This document shows, piece by piece, positions 4,755-5,640 of a stretch of DNA of 5,640 nt (the first letter of the stretch is position 1; each line of letters begins with the position of its first letter). The DNA is from an uncultured Lachnospiraceae bacterium (GTDB taxonomy: Bacteria > Bacillota > Clostridia > Lachnospirales > Lachnospiraceae), in assembly GCA_910588825.1 (NCBI GenBank), contig CAJURF010000112.1:1-5640 (forward strand), in the 5' to 3' direction. The notes beneath the pieces are model-generated. The model was given only the letters and a program-made list of their open reading frames with translations. It was not told the DNA's origin and did not search any database. The translations under genes and the position numbers were made by a program.

Positions 4755-5640
4755 ATGATGAATCCTACAATGTTCGATCCTATCTCATTAGAATCCTGGA
4801 ATTCTGATGAAACAAGCAGCCAGTTTCTTCAATCAAAACTGGAAAATTACCTGCAGAATTATTTTCCCTGTTTCTATTCAAAGCCACAGAGAAATCTTTT
4901 CCAGACCTTTGTCCGTGGACTTCTGAGTCCGCTGGAACGCAAATCGATTGAGCCCATTGCTCTTCATTTCTCTGGTGAAAAGTATGTCCGGCCTCTTCAG
5001 CAGTTCTTCAGCCGTTCCCCTTTTGATGAACGGCCTCTTTTGGAAACTTATCAGGAACTGCTGTCCACACAAATCAATGCCCCTGGCGGCATGCTTTCCG
5101 TAGATGATACAAGTTTTGTAAAGAAAGGACGGCACTCTGCAGGAGTAAAACGCCAGTACTGCGGCCGTCTGGGCAAAACTGAAAACTGCCAGTCCGGCGT
5201 ATTTCTGGCTTATGCCGGGAATCATGGATACGGCCTCGTGGATTACCAGCTGTATCTTCCCCAGGAATGGTTTGGTGAGTCTTACGCCGGACTCAGAAAA
5301 GAATGCCATATCCCAGAAGAGCTGGAGTTTTCTACCAAAAATGAAATCGGGCTCAGACTGATCCGCCAGGCATTCCACAGCGGCCGGTTTCAGGCCCAGT
5401 GGATTGGCTGTGATGCTGCCTATGGCTGTGATCATACTTTTTTGGACAGCCTTGGCCTTTTAAATGAAGTCTGGTACTTTGCCGCCACAAATTCAAAAGA
5501 AAAGGTATTTCTGGAATTTCCAGAAATGATCTTCCCGGAGAGAAAACGGGGACGGCCCAGAAAACATCCTGTATTGTCACACGACCCGGTTTCTGTGCAG
5601 GAATTTGCCCAAAACCCGGATTACCCCTGGGAAACTATTG
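4755..5640 (+). CDS. IS701-family DDE transposase, N-terminal 295 codons (partial)
   Basis: The frame is open from ATG 4755 to the window edge. AGGGG (4741-4745) lies 9 bases upstream of that ATG; a second ATG follows at 4758. The protein is a DDE-type (DDE_5-like, RNase H fold) transposase that cuts and joins the ends of its IS. The first catalytic region is MLSVDDTSFVKKGRHS, with the acidic pair at residues 117-118, followed by the family-typical VKRQYCGRLGKTENCQSG (131-148). The second catalytic Asp is at 220 in WIGCDAAYG. The third acidic residue should lie beyond the window. A basic KRGRPRK stretch (264-270) resembles an AT-hook and may contact DNA. Usual family members are roughly 400-450 residues, so about two thirds is present. 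No stop or frameshift is seen in this part, so the element could be intact. The family call is confident; activity cannot be judged. Confidence 0.88.
   Translation, partial: MMNPTMFDPISLESWNSDETSSQFLQSKLENYLQNYFPCFYSKPQRNLFQTFVRGLLSPLERKSIEPIALHFSGEKYVRPLQQFFSRSPFDERPLLETYQELLSTQINAPGGMLSVDDTSFVKKGRHSAGVKRQYCGRLGKTENCQSGVFLAYAGNHGYGLVDYQLYLPQEWFGESYAGLRKECHIPEELEFSTKNEIGLRLIRQAFHSGRFQAQWIGCDAAYGCDHTFLDSLGLLNEVWYFAATNSKEKVFLEFPEMIFPERKRGRPRKHPVLSHDPVSVQEFAQNPDYPWETI

Larger units (their letters stand above)
4606..5640 (+). mobile_element. Left part of an IS701-family insertion sequence (runs off the window)
   Basis: The element is inferred from its transposase and an abutting CTAG target. The proposed left terminal repeat begins TACTACAGCGAACTT at 4606. 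It is followed by an AT-rich leader with an A8 run (4620-4628 region) and a small inverted repeat, ATATTTT-TGG-AAAATAT (4677-4693), then promoter, ribosome binding site and transposase. The right end is outside the window, so neither the terminal repeat nor the target duplication can be confirmed here. Confidence 0.55.

Noticed and set aside
4878..5435. 185-codon open frame on the - strand
   Set aside because: It is antisense to the clearly recognisable transposase, whose catalytic motifs lie on the + strand.

Overview
The window looks like accessory DNA from a low-to-moderate GC Gram-positive anaerobe, most likely a gut Clostridia/Lachnospiraceae-type genome. The grounds are AGGAGG-type ribosome binding sites, sigma-A-like promoters, a URO-D-like methyltransferase relative, an AAA-ATPase/PD-(D/E)XK family typical of gut Firmicutes and Bacteroidetes, and an IS701-type transposase. 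The taxonomic call rests on family recall and composition, not on a search.

Left module, about 1-1427, + strand, AT-rich. Two secreted-protein genes form a probable operon. The first (169-675) encodes a small exported matrixin/snapalysin-like zinc metallopeptidase with the motif HELGHALGLAD. The second begins 22 bases after the first gene's stop, with a good Shine-Dalgarno sequence and an ATG at 698. That ATG is followed by exactly 11 A residues, which put the start and the rest of a clear signal peptide in different frames. Ten or thirteen A would restore one 242-residue or 243-residue exported protein. Its mature domain resembles, by eye, the OB-fold of TIMP/netrin-like proteins, and its tail carries two 18-residue repeats. 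An adjacent protease and candidate inhibitor, with the partner gene behind a slippery homopolymer, is the most interesting reading of this window.

Middle, about 1428-2923, - strand. A decayed AAA-ATPase/PD-(D/E)XK gene (2832 down to 1541) has an in-frame amber stop, an apparent internal in-frame deletion and a one-base frameshift near the nuclease motif. A good promoter (2896-2923) still precedes it. A 48-codon reading frame with a perfect Shine-Dalgarno follows it and runs antisense into the tail of the second secreted-protein gene.

Right-centre, 2983-4287, - strand, higher GC. An intact 434-residue URO-D superfamily protein stands alone, with no corrinoid protein or other methyltransferase partner in view.

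Right end, 4288-5640. A 467-base gap holds short nested inverted repeats, a partial direct repeat and a 47-base near-perfect palindrome with 18-bp arms. A CTAG tetranucleotide follows immediately. It marks the likely insertion point of an IS701-family element, whose left end, promoter and first 295 transposase codons run off the window. No tRNA, rRNA, CRISPR array or convincing rho-independent terminator was seen. The region appears to be an assembly of independent accessory pieces with clear gene decay.
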